Source: Phosphoribacter sp037045055
GTDB taxonomy: Bacteria; Actinomycetota; Actinomycetes; Actinomycetales; Dermatophilaceae
NCBI GenBank assembly: GCA_037045055.1
Contig: JBAOHJ010000002.1
Span: 372,001-436,000 of the forward strand
Reading direction: 5' to 3'
Length of the DNA: 64,000 nucleotides
Shown here: positions 34,137 through 42,411 of the stretch, one piece after another
Layout of the letters: each line of letters begins with the position of its first letter
Position numbering within the stretch: position 1 is the first letter of the stretch
Notes under the pieces: model-generated
Databases searched by the model: none
What the model was told of the DNA's origin: nothing
Seen by the model: only the letters and a program-made list of their open reading frames with translations
Program-made: the position numbers and the translations under genes

Positions 34137-35186
34137 TCACCCCCGACCCGCCCATTCCAGCACCCGCTCGACCGGCCACGTCGTGACGATCCGGTCCAGC
34201 GGCACGCCGAGGCGTTCGGCACGCTCGGCACCGTAGGCCTTCATCTCCAGCTGCCCCGGCGCGTGCGCATCCGAGTCGACGGCGAAGCGGCAGCCCAGCT
34301 CCAACGCCAGCGTCACCAGCTCGTCCGGGGGGTCGCAGCGCTCTGGCCGGGAGTTGATCTCGACGGCGACGTCGTGCTCCGCGCAGGCCTCGAACACCGC
34401 GCGCGCATCGAAGCTCGACTGCGCTCGCACCCCTCGGGATCCCTCGACGAGCCGGCCGGTGACATGCCCCAGGACGTCCACCCGGGGGTTGCGGATCGCG
34501 GCGAGCATCCGGCGGGTCATCGCCTCGGCGGGCATCTTGAGCTTGGAGTGCACCGAGGCGGTGACGACGTCCAGCGAGGCCAGCAGCTCGGTCTCCTGGT
34601 CGAGCGTGCCGTCGTCGAGGATGTCGACCTCGATGCCGCGCAGCAGCCGGAACCGCTGCCCCAGAGTCGCATTCACCGCATCGACGACCCCGAGCTGTTG
34701 GCGCAGCCGCGCGGCGGTCAGGCCTCTGGCGACCTTGAGCCGAGGGGAGTGGTCGGTGAGAGCGAGCCAGTCCTGCCCGAGCTCGACCGCCGAGAGGACC
34801 ATCTCGTCGATCGGGGAGCCACCGTCGCTCCAGTCCGAGTGGCTGTGCAGGTCGCCGGTCAACGCGGCATACGTCGCCGCACCGCCCTCGACGAGCGGCC
34901 GGCTCGCCTTCTGCTGCAAGGACAGCAGGTATGCCGGCAGCTCACCCCGGGCGGCCTCGGCGACGACGGCGGACGTCGAGGCGCCCAGCCCGGGCACGTG
35001 GGTGAGCGTGTCGGCGGCGAGGTGCGCCCGAAGGTCCGCCGGCGGCATACCTCGCACGATGTCTGCCGCCTTGCGGAACGCCTGGACGCGGTACGTGCCG
35101 CCGCGGGAGCGTTCCAGCAGGAGGGCGATCCGGCGCAGGGCCTCCACCGGGCTCGCGCCCGGCTCCAGCGGGGTCAGCCCGAGCAC
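34137..35186 (-). CDS. HhH/PHP-domain protein, PolX C-terminus-like phosphoesterase
   Basis: 349 residues. The N-terminal ~90 residues carry helix-hairpin-helix elements (FRKAADIVRGMPPADL; LTHVPGLGASTSAVV), as in DNA polymerase X. The PHP phosphoesterase follows: GDLHSHSDWSDGG (metal His), ALTDHSPRLKVARG, RGIEVDIL, ASVHSKLKM, DVLGHVTGR, AVEINSRPERCDPP, AVDSDAH. The PHP metal ligands look intact, but the polymerase palm is absent. Likely a DNA-end or nucleotide phosphoesterase. GTG start; the secreted-protein gene lies 10 nt upstream. Confidence 0.85.
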   Translation of the reverse strand: MLGLTPLEPGASPVEALRRIALLLERSRGGTYRVQAFRKAADIVRGMPPADLRAHLAADTLTHVPGLGASTSAVVAEAARGELPAYLLSLQQKASRPLVEGGAATYAALTGDLHSHSDWSDGGSPIDEMVLSAVELGQDWLALTDHSPRLKVARGLTAARLRQQLGVVDAVNATLGQRFRLLRGIEVDILDDGTLDQETELLASLDVVTASVHSKLKMPAEAMTRRMLAAIRNPRVDVLGHVTGRLVEGSRGVRAQSSFDARAVFEACAEHDVAVEINSRPERCDPPDELVTLALELGCRFAVDSDAHAPGQLEMKAYGAERAERLGVPLDRIVTTWPVERVLEWAGRG

Positions 35187-35196
35187 GCGGACCGGG

Positions 35197-35838
35197 TCAC
35201 GTGGCCGGGACGGGGCCGACCGCGGCGCCGTTGACCACCGCGCTGCACGTGGCGCTCTGGGTGCGGCGGCTCTCGACGCTCAGGCTGACGTCGCCGCCGG
35301 CCGTCGTCGTCTCGGTGCGGTCGCCTGCGGTGAGGGAGACCGCCACGGGGGCCGTGGAGGTGAACGACAGCGCCGCCGTGACGCGCCCGCGAGAGCCCTC
35401 GCAGCGCAGTTTCACTGCGCTGACCTTGATGGCCGGCGGGGGGGACGCCTTGGCGGCCGGTGCCGGCGCGGGAGCCGGCGCCGGGGCCGCGACCGGAGCC
35501 GGCTGTGCCGCCGGTGCCTGCTCCACCATGGGCACCATGGGCCCGAGGGGCTCCGCCAACGACGGCGTGGCGAACGACGGCGCCGGGACGACGAACGTCT
35601 CGGCGGGGCGGGCCGAGCGGGTCGGCTCGGCGGTCGGCTCGACTCGGGTTGCGGCGACGGTCGACCCGCCCCGCAGCTGCGGAGTCCCCGCGGTGGCGAC
35701 CTGCCATCCCGCCACCACGAGGGCGATCGCGAGGACGACCAGCACGCCGACGAGGGCGAAGGTGCGCCGGCTGTCGGCCCGCAGATCGGGCTCCTCGGAA
35801 TGCTGGGCGAATCGGGTGTCGGTGGCGTCGTCAGGCAT
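35197..35838 (-). CDS. Single-pass membrane protein with Ala/Pro-rich linker and exported C-terminal domain
   Basis: 213 residues. An acidic cytoplasmic start, one membrane helix near residues 27-47 (TFALVGVLVVLAIALVVAGW), a long Thr/Pro/Ala linker (PAPVAAPAPAPAPAP) and a C-terminal ~80-residue domain beginning IKVSAVKLRCEGSRGRVTAAL with two Cys, resembling a small secreted Ig-like domain. GGGAGA lies ~7 nt before the ATG at 35838. It starts 10 nt from the PHP gene on the same strand, so they are probably cotranscribed. No family recognised. Confidence 0.65.
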   Translation of the reverse strand: MPDDATDTRFAQHSEEPDLRADSRRTFALVGVLVVLAIALVVAGWQVATAGTPQLRGGSTVAATRVEPTAEPTRSARPAETFVVPAPSFATPSLAEPLGPMVPMVEQAPAAQPAPVAAPAPAPAPAPAAKASPPPAIKVSAVKLRCEGSRGRVTAALSFTSTAPVAVSLTAGDRTETTTAGGDVSLSVESRRTQSATCSAVVNGAAVGPVPAT

Positions 35839-35952
35839 CCATGTCTCCCGGGTGACGGTCCCCCTACGAGTCCATGGGTCCGAAACCTTAGCCGATGTCG
35901 GCGTGTCGAGCCCAATCGGGTCTGGCCGAGCCCGGTCGGGTAGGGTGCCCGG

Positions 35953-36342
35953 ATGGCCCTGTCCGAGGCGCTCGCCGAGCTCGCCGCGGCGCAGTACGTG
36001 TCGCTGACGACCTTCCGCCGCTCGGGCGAGGCGGTGTCGACTCCGGTGTGGATCGCCAGCACCGGCGAGGCGCTGGTGGTGACCACGACCCGCCAGACCG
36101 GCAAGGCCAAGCGGATCAAGCACACCCCCCGCGTCGAGCTGCGCCCGTGCAACCGGTCGGGGCACGTCGCCGACGGCGCGCCGGTCGTGGCGGCCCGTGC
36201 GACCGTGCACGCCGATGAGGCGACCCGGGTCCGGGCCCATGACGCCCTGCGGGCGAAGTACGGCCTGCTCTTCCGGGTGTTCGGCCTGATGATGGCGCGG
36301 CGTCGCGCCGACGGCGTCATCCTCAGCATCGTCGACGGATAG
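35953..36342 (+). CDS. PPOX-class F420/flavin-dependent oxidoreductase
   Basis: 129 residues. Split-barrel fold of the PPOX family: AAAQYVSLTTFRRSGEAVSTPVWIA, LVVTTTRQTGKAKRIKHTPRVELRPCNRSGHV, ARATVHAD. The RRSG..V.TPVW and T.T..TGK..RI...P.V.L.PC.. pattern is that of F420-dependent members (Rv1155-like). Substrate unknown. The DUF427 gene follows after 7 nt. Confidence 0.87.
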   Translation: MALSEALAELAAAQYVSLTTFRRSGEAVSTPVWIASTGEALVVTTTRQTGKAKRIKHTPRVELRPCNRSGHVADGAPVVAARATVHADEATRVRAHDALRAKYGLLFRVFGLMMARRRADGVILSIVDG

Positions 36343-36349
36343 CGCCGGT

Positions 36350-36856
36350 ATGCCGCCGGCCGGCCGTCCCGAGCCCGAGGCCCCGGGCCCGGGCCAGGAG
36401 TCGGTGTGGGACTACCCGCGACCGCCGGACGTGCAGCCCACTGCGGCGACGCTGCGCGTCGTGTTCGCCGGGACCACGGTGGCGCAGTCCGCCGCGTCCT
36501 GGCGGGTCCTGGAGACCAGCCATCCGCCGACCTACTACCTGCCGATCGGGGACTTCCTCGACGGCGTGTTGCGCCGATGCCCAGGGTCGAGCTGGTGCGA
36601 GTGGAAGGGGCAGGCCGCCTACCTGGACCTCGTGGCCGCCGGTCGGGTCGCCCGAGCCGCGGCGTGGACCTACCCGGACCCGGCACCGGCCTACCGGATG
36701 CTGCGCGGGCACGTCGCGGTCATGCCCGGCGCCGTCGACGCCTGCTACGTCGACGGCGAGTTGGTCCGCCCCCAGGACGGCGGGTTCTACGGCGGCTGGA
36801 TCACCTCCCGGGTGGTCGGCCCGTTCAAGGGTGGCCCGGGCACGCACGGGTGGTAG
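36350..36856 (+). CDS. DUF427 family protein
   Basis: 168 residues. VWDYPRPPDVQPTAATLRVVFAG, SWRVLETSHPPTYYLP, CEWKGQAAYLD and WTYPDPAPAY, then VAVMPGAVDACYVDGE, are all DUF427 signatures; the fold is a small beta-barrel with unknown function. The ATG sits inside a GTATGCCG copy. It starts 7 nt after the PPOX gene and is likely cotranscribed with it. Confidence 0.87.
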   Translation: MPPAGRPEPEAPGPGQESVWDYPRPPDVQPTAATLRVVFAGTTVAQSAASWRVLETSHPPTYYLPIGDFLDGVLRRCPGSSWCEWKGQAAYLDLVAAGRVARAAAWTYPDPAPAYRMLRGHVAVMPGAVDACYVDGELVRPQDGGFYGGWITSRVVGPFKGGPGTHGW

Positions 36857-36932
36857 CCGGTGGCCCACGCCGGGCCGGCGGATGGCCTCTCGCCCGGCCC
36901 GGGCGCGCCGGCGTCGCCTAGCGCCGGCGGCC

Positions 36933-37520
36933 TCAGGAGCGCCCCGCCCCGAGGACGCGGAAACTCAGATGGGTGGCCGCCGGGGACTGTGCGACCTCGG
37001 TCGGCTGCAGGGTGATTGCCGAGTCCAACGCCGCGAATAGCGGCGTGCCGCCCCCGAGCAGCACCGGCACGACGTGCACCCGGATCTCGTCGACGAGCCC
37101 GAGCGGCAGGGCCTGCTGCATGACCGTCGCGCCGTGCAGACCGACGACCTTGTCGCCGGCGACCGCCGCGGCCTGGCCGATCGCGCTGTCGACCCCGTCG
37201 GTGACGAAAGTGAACACCGACGGGTGTCCCGGGCCCGGGGCCCGGTGCGTGACGACGAAGCACGGGATGTCTCCGACCGGCCCCGAGGCGCCCCATCCGC
37301 CGGCGCCCTCGTTCTTGTCGAAGGACCGCCGGCCCATGACCACGGCGCCGACACCGTCGAGCATGTCCTGCAACCGAGCCCGGTCCGTCTCGGTGGCGGC
37401 GTCGAACATCCAGTCGTGCAGTCCACCGGCCCCGTCGCCGAACGGGTTCTCCCGGCTGTCGTTCGGTCCGGTGACGTAGCCGTCTAGGGACATCGACATG
37501 TCGCAGATGACCGTGGCCAT
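36933..37520 (-). CDS. Dihydrofolate reductase family (RibD C-terminal-like) protein
   Basis: 195 residues. CDMSMSLDGYVTGPNDS at the start, GVGAVVMGRRSFDKNEG, FVVTHRAPG and LVDEIRVHVVPVLLGGGTPLF mark the RibD_C/DHFR-like fold. These proteins bind NADPH and reduce unknown substrates in most actinobacteria. It follows the MFS gene by 27 nt on the same strand. A second member lies at 56645-57271. Confidence 0.88.
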   Translation of the reverse strand: MATVICDMSMSLDGYVTGPNDSRENPFGDGAGGLHDWMFDAATETDRARLQDMLDGVGAVVMGRRSFDKNEGAGGWGASGPVGDIPCFVVTHRAPGPGHPSVFTFVTDGVDSAIGQAAAVAGDKVVGLHGATVMQQALPLGLVDEIRVHVVPVLLGGGTPLFAALDSAITLQPTEVAQSPAATHLSFRVLGAGRS

Positions 37521-37547
37521 GGGGGTGGTCCTTCCTCGTCGTGATCG

Positions 37548-39020
37548 TCAGTGGGTGGTGGGCACGGGAGCGTCGACGCTCGGGGTGGCGCGTCCAGGGA
37601 GCACGAGAGCGAGGACGACAGTGGCCACCGCCAGGGCAGCGGCGACGGCGAAGGCCCATCGGAACCCGCCGACGAACGCCTCGGCCGGCGAGGCCCCGAC
37701 GGAGGTCAACGCCGTCGAGCGCAGGGTCAGCACGGTGACGGACAGTGCCGTGCCCACCGCCGCGGCGACCTGCTGGACGGTGCCGAGCAGGGAGCTGCCG
37801 TGCGCGTACAGCGACATGGGCAGCGACCCCAGGCTGATCGTGAAGGCCGGGGTCATGATCAGGGCGAGCCCGCTCATGATGACCAGGTGCACCCCGACGA
37901 GCACCGGGTATGCCGTCTGGTCGCCGACGAAGGCGAGACCGGTCAGGCCCCCGGCCAGGCACAGGCTCCCGGGGACGGTCAGGGGACGCGCGCCCCACCG
38001 GTCGAAGGCCCGGCCGATGTGCGGTCCGGCCAGGCCCATCGCGAGCCCGCCCGGGGCGACGAGCAGCCCGGTCTGCAGCGGGGTGAGGCCACGAAGGCCC
38101 TGCAGGTAGAGGGGCAGCAGGATCATCGCGCCCATGAGCGTGAGGAACGCGATGGCCTGCAGGACGACGGCGAGGGTGAAGGTCCGGTGGGTGAGGGTGC
38201 GCAGGTCCAGCAGCGGGCCGTGCGGGTGCTCCTGGCGGCGCACCTGGCGGTAGGCGAAGGCGCCGACGACGGCGAGCCCGGCGGCGACGTACACCCACGG
38301 TGAGACGACGCCCGAGGTCGACCCGCCGAACCCGCTGAGCCCGTAGACCAGCGCCCCGAAGCCGAGGGCGGCCAGGGCGACGCTCGCCCCGTCGACCGAG
38401 GTGGCCCTGGTCTCGCCGACGTTCTCCAGGCGGCGCAGCGCGGCGACCGCCACCCCGGCGGCGATGGGCAGCACGACGAGGAAGAGCCACCGCCACCCGG
38501 TCACCTGCAGGACCAGGCCCGCGGCGGTCGGGCCGAGCGCCGGGGCCACCGAGATGGCGAGCGTGACGTTGCCCATGACCCGCCCCCGGTCGTGCTCGGG
38601 CACGGTGGTCATCAGGGTCGTCATGAGCAGCGGCAGCATGACTGCGGTCCCGCCCGCCTGGATGACCCGAGCGAGCACGAGCACCCAGAACGTCGGGGCA
38701 GCGGCGGCCAGCATCGTCCCGGCGCAGAACACCGCCATGGCGACGGCGAACGCGTGCCGCGTGGTCACCCGCTGGAGGAACCATCCGGTGGCCGGGATGA
38801 CGACGGCCATGGTCAGCATGAACGCCGTCGACAGCCACTGGGCGGCGCCCGCCGTCACCTCGAACTGCGCCATGAGCCGCGGGATCGCGTTGACCATGAG
38901 GGTCTCGTTGAGGATGACGACGAAGGTCGCCAAGGTCAGCCAGCGCAAGGCGGGGTATGCCGGGTGCGCCGGTGGGCCCGTCGTGGGCCGGGAGGCGGTG
39001 GCCTCGGTGGTGGCAGTCAT
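37548..39020 (-). CDS. MFS drug efflux transporter, DHA2 (EmrB/QacA-like)
   Basis: 490 residues, about 14 hydrophobic helices. Motif A-like TGWFLQRVTTRHAF, the motif C-like Gly/Pro region GNVTLAISVAPALGPTAAGL in TM5, and TLATFVVILNETLMVNAIPRLM in TM1 are DHA2 signatures. Predicted proton-driven export of drugs or dyes. The ATG at 39020 has AGGAG 7 nt upstream. Divergent from the sigma factor gene, sharing a 180-bp region with a 10-bp inverted repeat. Confidence 0.9.
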   Translation of the reverse strand: MTATTEATASRPTTGPPAHPAYPALRWLTLATFVVILNETLMVNAIPRLMAQFEVTAGAAQWLSTAFMLTMAVVIPATGWFLQRVTTRHAFAVAMAVFCAGTMLAAAAPTFWVLVLARVIQAGGTAVMLPLLMTTLMTTVPEHDRGRVMGNVTLAISVAPALGPTAAGLVLQVTGWRWLFLVVLPIAAGVAVAALRRLENVGETRATSVDGASVALAALGFGALVYGLSGFGGSTSGVVSPWVYVAAGLAVVGAFAYRQVRRQEHPHGPLLDLRTLTHRTFTLAVVLQAIAFLTLMGAMILLPLYLQGLRGLTPLQTGLLVAPGGLAMGLAGPHIGRAFDRWGARPLTVPGSLCLAGGLTGLAFVGDQTAYPVLVGVHLVIMSGLALIMTPAFTISLGSLPMSLYAHGSSLLGTVQQVAAAVGTALSVTVLTLRSTALTSVGASPAEAFVGGFRWAFAVAAALAVATVVLALVLPGRATPSVDAPVPTTH

Positions 39021-39088
39021 GCCGGTCTCCTGGACGTCGAGGGTTGTCTCGCGGGGCATAGGGAGGTTGACCGGACTGGACGGCATAC

Positions 39089-39136
39089 CTCATCGGTCTC
39101 CCGGGAACTTCCTGACCAACCGGCACGACCGATGAG
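39089..39136. promoter_or_regulatory. 10-bp inverted repeat between the MFS and sigma factor genes
   Basis: CTCATCGGTC (39089-39098) and GACCGATGAG (39127-39136) are perfect inverted copies 28 bp apart (centre to centre 38 bp). They lie 69 bp from the MFS ATG and 66 bp from the sigma start, where one regulator could control both. No regulator gene is adjacent other than the sigma factor. Confidence 0.5.
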
Positions 39137-39201
39137 TTATTTCGCCCCGAGCGGTCTCATCGCCAGGCGGTCTACCCAGGCTCGAGCGGATGGAGGCGCA
39201 G

Positions 39202-40263
39202 ATGGCACCCACGACGACGGAGACGACGGCGCAGTTCGAGGACGTGTTCCGCAGGCACCGGCGCGAGCTGCTCGCGCACTGCTACCGGATGGTCGGATCG
39301 GCCAGCGAGGCCGAGGACATGGTCCAGGAGACCGCACTGCGTGCCTGGCGCTCGTACGGCGGTTTCGAGGGCCGCTCGTCGGTGCGGACGTGGCTGTACC
39401 GGATCGCCACCAACGTCTGTCTGTCCGACCTGGAAGGTCGTGAACGCCGCCCGCTGCCGACCGGTCTGGGTGCCCCGGCGCTGCCGCCGGACGCACCGCT
39501 GGTCGAGCGAGGGATCGACTGGCTCGGGCCGCTGCCCGACGCCCTGGTCGCCTCCGTCGACCCGGCCGAGGTCGCCGTCGAGATGGACTCGGTGCGCCTG
39601 GCGTTCGTCGCCGCGTTGCAGCACCTGCCGGCCCGCCAACGGGCGGTCCTCGTGCTGTGCGAGGTGCTGCGGTGGAGTGCCGCCGAGGCGGCGCAGGCGC
39701 TCGAGACCTCGGTCGCCGGCGTGAACTCGGCGCTGCAGCGGGCCCGCGCAACGATGGGCCAGCTCGGGGCCACGGCGGAGTCCGCCGCCGCCACCGGGGT
39801 CGACGAGCTCGACGAGCACCAGCGCCGGATGCTCGATGCCTATGTCGCCGCGTTCTGGCGCAAAGACGTCGCGGCGATCGCCGCGCTGCTGACCGAGGAC
39901 GCGGTGTGGGAGATGCCACCCTGGGAGGGCTGGTACCAGGGCGCCCAGACCATCGCCGCCCTCGTCGACTGGAACTGCCCCGGCCAGGAGCACGACATGC
40001 CGATGATCGCCACGAGGTGCAACGGCCAGCCGGCCTTCGGTCTCTACCTGCGTGAGAGCTGCCTGCCCGGCCCGGCCGAGGACGACCGGGGCAGGGGCCG
40101 CGACGACGTCTTCGTGCCCTTCCAGCTGCAGGTGCTCGACCTCGCCGGCGACCGGGTCGGCCACGTCGTCGCGTTCTTCGACCCCGACGCGTTCTCGCTC
40201 GCCGGACTGCCCGCGGCCATGTCCGCCGCCGAGGTCGCCGCCATCGCCCCGCTGAGCTCATGA
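39202..40263 (+). CDS. ECF sigma factor with SnoaL-like C-terminal domain (SigG/SigJ type)
   Basis: 353 residues. Region 2: FEDVFRRHRRELLAHCYRMVGSASEAEDMVQETALRAWRSYGGFEGRSSVRTWLYRIA (seen as SEAEDMVQETALRAW and VRTWLYRIATNVCLS). Region 4: LPARQRAVLVLCEVLRWSAAEAAQALETSVAGVNSALQRAR. A ~130-residue SnoaL-like domain follows (WEMPPWEGWYQG), as in SigG/SigJ-type ECFs that lack anti-sigma factors. GGAGG lies 5 nt before the second ATG (39202), preferred over 39190. Its stop overlaps the next gene by ATGA. Confidence 0.88.
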   Translation: MAPTTTETTAQFEDVFRRHRRELLAHCYRMVGSASEAEDMVQETALRAWRSYGGFEGRSSVRTWLYRIATNVCLSDLEGRERRPLPTGLGAPALPPDAPLVERGIDWLGPLPDALVASVDPAEVAVEMDSVRLAFVAALQHLPARQRAVLVLCEVLRWSAAEAAQALETSVAGVNSALQRARATMGQLGATAESAAATGVDELDEHQRRMLDAYVAAFWRKDVAAIAALLTEDAVWEMPPWEGWYQGAQTIAALVDWNCPGQEHDMPMIATRCNGQPAFGLYLRESCLPGPAEDDRGRGRDDVFVPFQLQVLDLAGDRVGHVVAFFDPDAFSLAGLPAAMSAAEVAAIAPLSS

Positions 40264-40865
40264 GCGCGTATGCCGGGTCGGGCGCGACGCGCGACGCGCG
40301 ACCCCTCGAGCTGCTCGAACGCGCGCTGTCCTGGACTCGCCCGGTGCTGGCCGCCGTGCCCGGGCACCCGGCGGCGACGCCCACCCCGTGCGCAGCGTGG
40401 GACCTCGCCGACCTGCTGGCTCATCTCGTCGACGGGTTCACGGCCTTCCGCCAGGGCGCCTCGGGCACGGTTTCGGCGAGCGCGGTGACCGACCTCCCGC
40501 GCGACCCCGCACTCCTGGCGGGCCGGCTGCTCGACCTAGGCGGCGGCCTGCTCGGGCAGTGGGTGGCCGGCGGTCGCCGCCAATGCGACCTCGGGGGGTG
40601 CGCGGTGTCTGCGGCCACGCTGCTGGAGGTCGCCGCCCTCGAGGTGGCCGTGCACGGCTGGGATGTCGCACAGATCGTGCTGCCGGACCGCAGGCTGCCG
40701 CCCGAGCTCGCCGCGGCCCTGCTGCCGGTCGGCCTGCGCCGGGTCGCCGCCGACGACCGACCGAGCCGGTTCGGCCCGGTCGTGCCCGCCGCCGGCCGCG
40801 ACGCGACGTCCGTGCTGCTCGGGCACCTGGGCCGCGTGGCCGCGCCCGTACGCAGCACCGCGTGA
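40260..40865 (+). CDS. TIGR03086/DinB-like mycothiol-dependent protein
   Basis: 201 residues. RPLELLERALSWTRPVLAAVP, TPCAAWDLADLLAHLVDGF (the metal-His helix), ALEVAVHGWDVAQ (second His) match the TIGR03086/maleylpyruvate-isomerase N-terminal family, whose members are thought to use mycothiol. Its start overlaps the sigma factor stop by 4 nt. This sigma-TIGR03086 pairing is common in actinobacteria, suggesting a partner in the same response. Confidence 0.82.
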   Translation: MSAYAGSGATRDARPLELLERALSWTRPVLAAVPGHPAATPTPCAAWDLADLLAHLVDGFTAFRQGASGTVSASAVTDLPRDPALLAGRLLDLGGGLLGQWVAGGRRQCDLGGCAVSAATLLEVAALEVAVHGWDVAQIVLPDRRLPPELAAALLPVGLRRVAADDRPSRFGPVVPAAGRDATSVLLGHLGRVAAPVRSTA

Positions 40866-40915
40866 CCTCCTCCCGGGAGGTTCCCGCGGTCGACCTGCCG
40901 GGCGGGGGTCTCAGC

Positions 40916-41371
40916 TCAGTCGCTCGAGTCGCTGCCGTCTCCCTGCAGCGATTGGGCGAGCATGACGATCGTGCCGCTGGGGCCACGAAGGTAGGTCAGC
41001 CGGTAGAGGTCCAGATAGGTCGCCACGCCGCGCAGCGGGTGGCAGCCGTGCCGTGCCGCGATCCGCAGCGCCTCGTCGAGGTCGTCGACCGAGAACGCCA
41101 CGCGATGCATGCCGATCTCGTTGGGCAGGGTGGGCTGGGTCTGCAGCGCCTCGGGGTGCAGGTACTCGAAGAGCTCCAGGCAGCGCACCCCGTCCGGGGT
41201 TTGGAGCACGGCGACCTTGGCGTGGTTGCCGTCGAGCCCGACCGCGGTGTCCGTCCACTCGCCGCTGACTGTGTCGCGACCCACGACGGTCAGGCCCAGG
41301 TCGGTGTAGAAGGCGATCGCGGCCTCGAGTTCCTGGACGGCGATGCCGACGTTCTCGAACGTGATGGCCAT
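40916..41371 (-). CDS. VOC-family (glyoxalase-like) protein
   Basis: 151 residues. ITFENVGIAVQELEAAIAFYTDLGLTVVGRD, GVRCLELFEYLHPEA, GMHRVAFSVDDLDEALRIAARHG and YLDLYRLTYLRGPSGTIVMLAQ mark a VOC fold with metal-ligand positions (His, Glu). Substrate unknown. Start at ATG 41371; no good ribosome binding site is seen. Confidence 0.85.
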   Translation of the reverse strand: MAITFENVGIAVQELEAAIAFYTDLGLTVVGRDTVSGEWTDTAVGLDGNHAKVAVLQTPDGVRCLELFEYLHPEALQTQPTLPNEIGMHRVAFSVDDLDEALRIAARHGCHPLRGVATYLDLYRLTYLRGPSGTIVMLAQSLQGDGSDSSD

Positions 41372-41513
41372 GGCCGGCAACCTATCAACGGGTCTCCGAT
41401 CGACACCGGCACCGGACTGGACGGACGGGCGACCCCGACGCTCGAAGGAGCGCGGGTTGTCGCGGCCACAGGGCGGTCCGTCCTGCGCTGGGCCTCCTCG
41501 GGCTCTCGACCCG

Positions 41514-41573
41514 CTGTTCTCGAGCCGAGTGTTCTCGAGCCGAGTGTTCTCGAGCCGAGCGTTTCCGAGCCGA
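41514..41573. repeat. Four 15-bp tandem repeats before the ArsR gene
   Basis: CTGTTCTCGAGCCGA, GTGTTCTCGAGCCGA (twice) and the degenerate GCGTTTCCGAGCCGA follow head to tail at exactly 15 bp (41514-41573). Each has a CTCGAG core. The block ends 11 bp before the -35 box of the ArsR promoter. Could be a regulatory array or a passive repeat. Confidence 0.7.
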
Positions 41574-41584
41574 CGACCCAGGGC

Positions 41585-41614
41585 TTGACACGCAAGTAGA
41601 TACTTGCCTATGGT
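41585..41614 (+). promoter_or_regulatory. Promoter and overlapping operator of the ArsR-VOC operon
   Basis: TTGACA (41585-41590) and TATGGT (41609-41614) are separated by 18 bp. Between them lies the palindrome CAAGTA-GA-TACTTG (41593-41606), a typical operator placement that blocks polymerase. Transcription would start about 41620, next to the GTG at 41623, so the message looks leaderless. Best promoter seen in the window. Confidence 0.82.
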
Positions 41615-41622
41615 CGCTGTTC

Positions 41623-41907
41623 GTGGGCGATGTCTTCAAGGCCCTCGCCGACGAGACCCGACGGCTCATCCTCGATGAGCTGGCCGTCGAGGACGGGCGC
41701 AGCCTGTTCGAGATCTGCACGCTGTTGACGATGCGCCACGGCATCGCGTCGACGCGACAGGCGATCTCGCAACATCTGGCGGTCCTCGAGGACGCCGGGC
41801 TGGTGACCACGCACCGGCTCGGTCGCACCAAACTGCACCACTTCAACCCGCAGCCCCTGGCGGCGATCACGCACCGGTGGCCCACGACGCGAAAGGACTC
41901 GCCATGA
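41623..41907 (+). CDS. ArsR-family transcriptional repressor
   Basis: 94 residues. GDVFKALADETRRLILDELAVED, then RQAISQHLAVLEDAGLVTTHRLGRTKLHHFNPQPL: a winged helix of the ArsR/SmtB family. The usual metal-binding Cys pair (ELCVCEL) is absent; instead LFEICTLLTMRHG. So this is probably a non-metal member, as found next to VOC or SRPBCC genes. GTG start without Shine-Dalgarno fits a leaderless message. The stop overlaps the next start by ATGA. Confidence 0.87.
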   Translation: MGDVFKALADETRRLILDELAVEDGRSLFEICTLLTMRHGIASTRQAISQHLAVLEDAGLVTTHRLGRTKLHHFNPQPLAAITHRWPTTRKDSP

Positions 41908-42293
41908 GGATCCGACTGGCGACCGTCTTCACCAACGACCTGCCCGCCGCGGTGGCGTTCTACACGGACGTCCTCGGGTTCACCAAGAAGCGGGACATCC
42001 CGCTGGGAGGCGGCGCGTCCTGGATCACCGTGGTGTCACCGCAAGAGCCGGACGGTTGCGAGCTGCTGCTCGAGCCGGCCGGGCATCCGGCCGTCGAGCC
42101 GTATCGCGAGGCGTTGATGGAGGACGGGATTCCGTTGGCCCAGTTCACGGTGGACGACGTGGAGCAGGAGTACGCACGGCTCACGGCCGCTGGCGTGAAG
42201 TTCACTCAGAAGCCCATCGACATTGGGGCGGCCTGGGTCGCGGTGTTCGACGACACGGTCGGCAACCTCATCCAGATCGTCGCGGAGAAGTAG
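41904..42293 (+). CDS. VOC-family protein in an ArsR operon
   Basis: 129 residues. RLATVFTNDLPAAVAFYTDVLGFTKKRDIPLGG, ELLLEPAGHPAVEPYREALMEDG, FTVDDVEQEYARLTAAGVKFTQKP and VAVFDDTVGNLIQIV are a VOC fold of the small-antibiotic-resistance/glyoxalase kind. It overlaps the ArsR gene by 4 nt, so it is the regulated partner. Substrate unknown. Confidence 0.88.
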   Translation: MRIRLATVFTNDLPAAVAFYTDVLGFTKKRDIPLGGGASWITVVSPQEPDGCELLLEPAGHPAVEPYREALMEDGIPLAQFTVDDVEQEYARLTAAGVKFTQKPIDIGAAWVAVFDDTVGNLIQIVAEK

Positions 42294-42375
42294 GCCGTTT
42301 CGGACGGCCCGGCTCCCGAGGAGGCGCGCCAGCCCGGGGGCGCCCGACCCCGGCGTGCCGACCGACGCGGCATAC

Positions 42376-42411
42376 GTGGGCCCCGTGGGACTCGAACCCA
42401 CAACCTACGGA
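42376..42411. repeat. Left attachment repeat (tRNA-Lys 3' fragment)
   Basis: 36 bp identical to 45283-45318: the T-arm and 3' anticodon stem side of tRNA-Lys. It diverges after the shared A and cannot make a tRNA. The gap 42412-42885 (474 bp) after it holds no recognisable gene. Confidence 0.88.

Noticed and set aside
41514..41573. CRISPR array
   Set aside because: The units are contiguous 15-bp tandem repeats without spacers. No cas genes are seen anywhere in the window.
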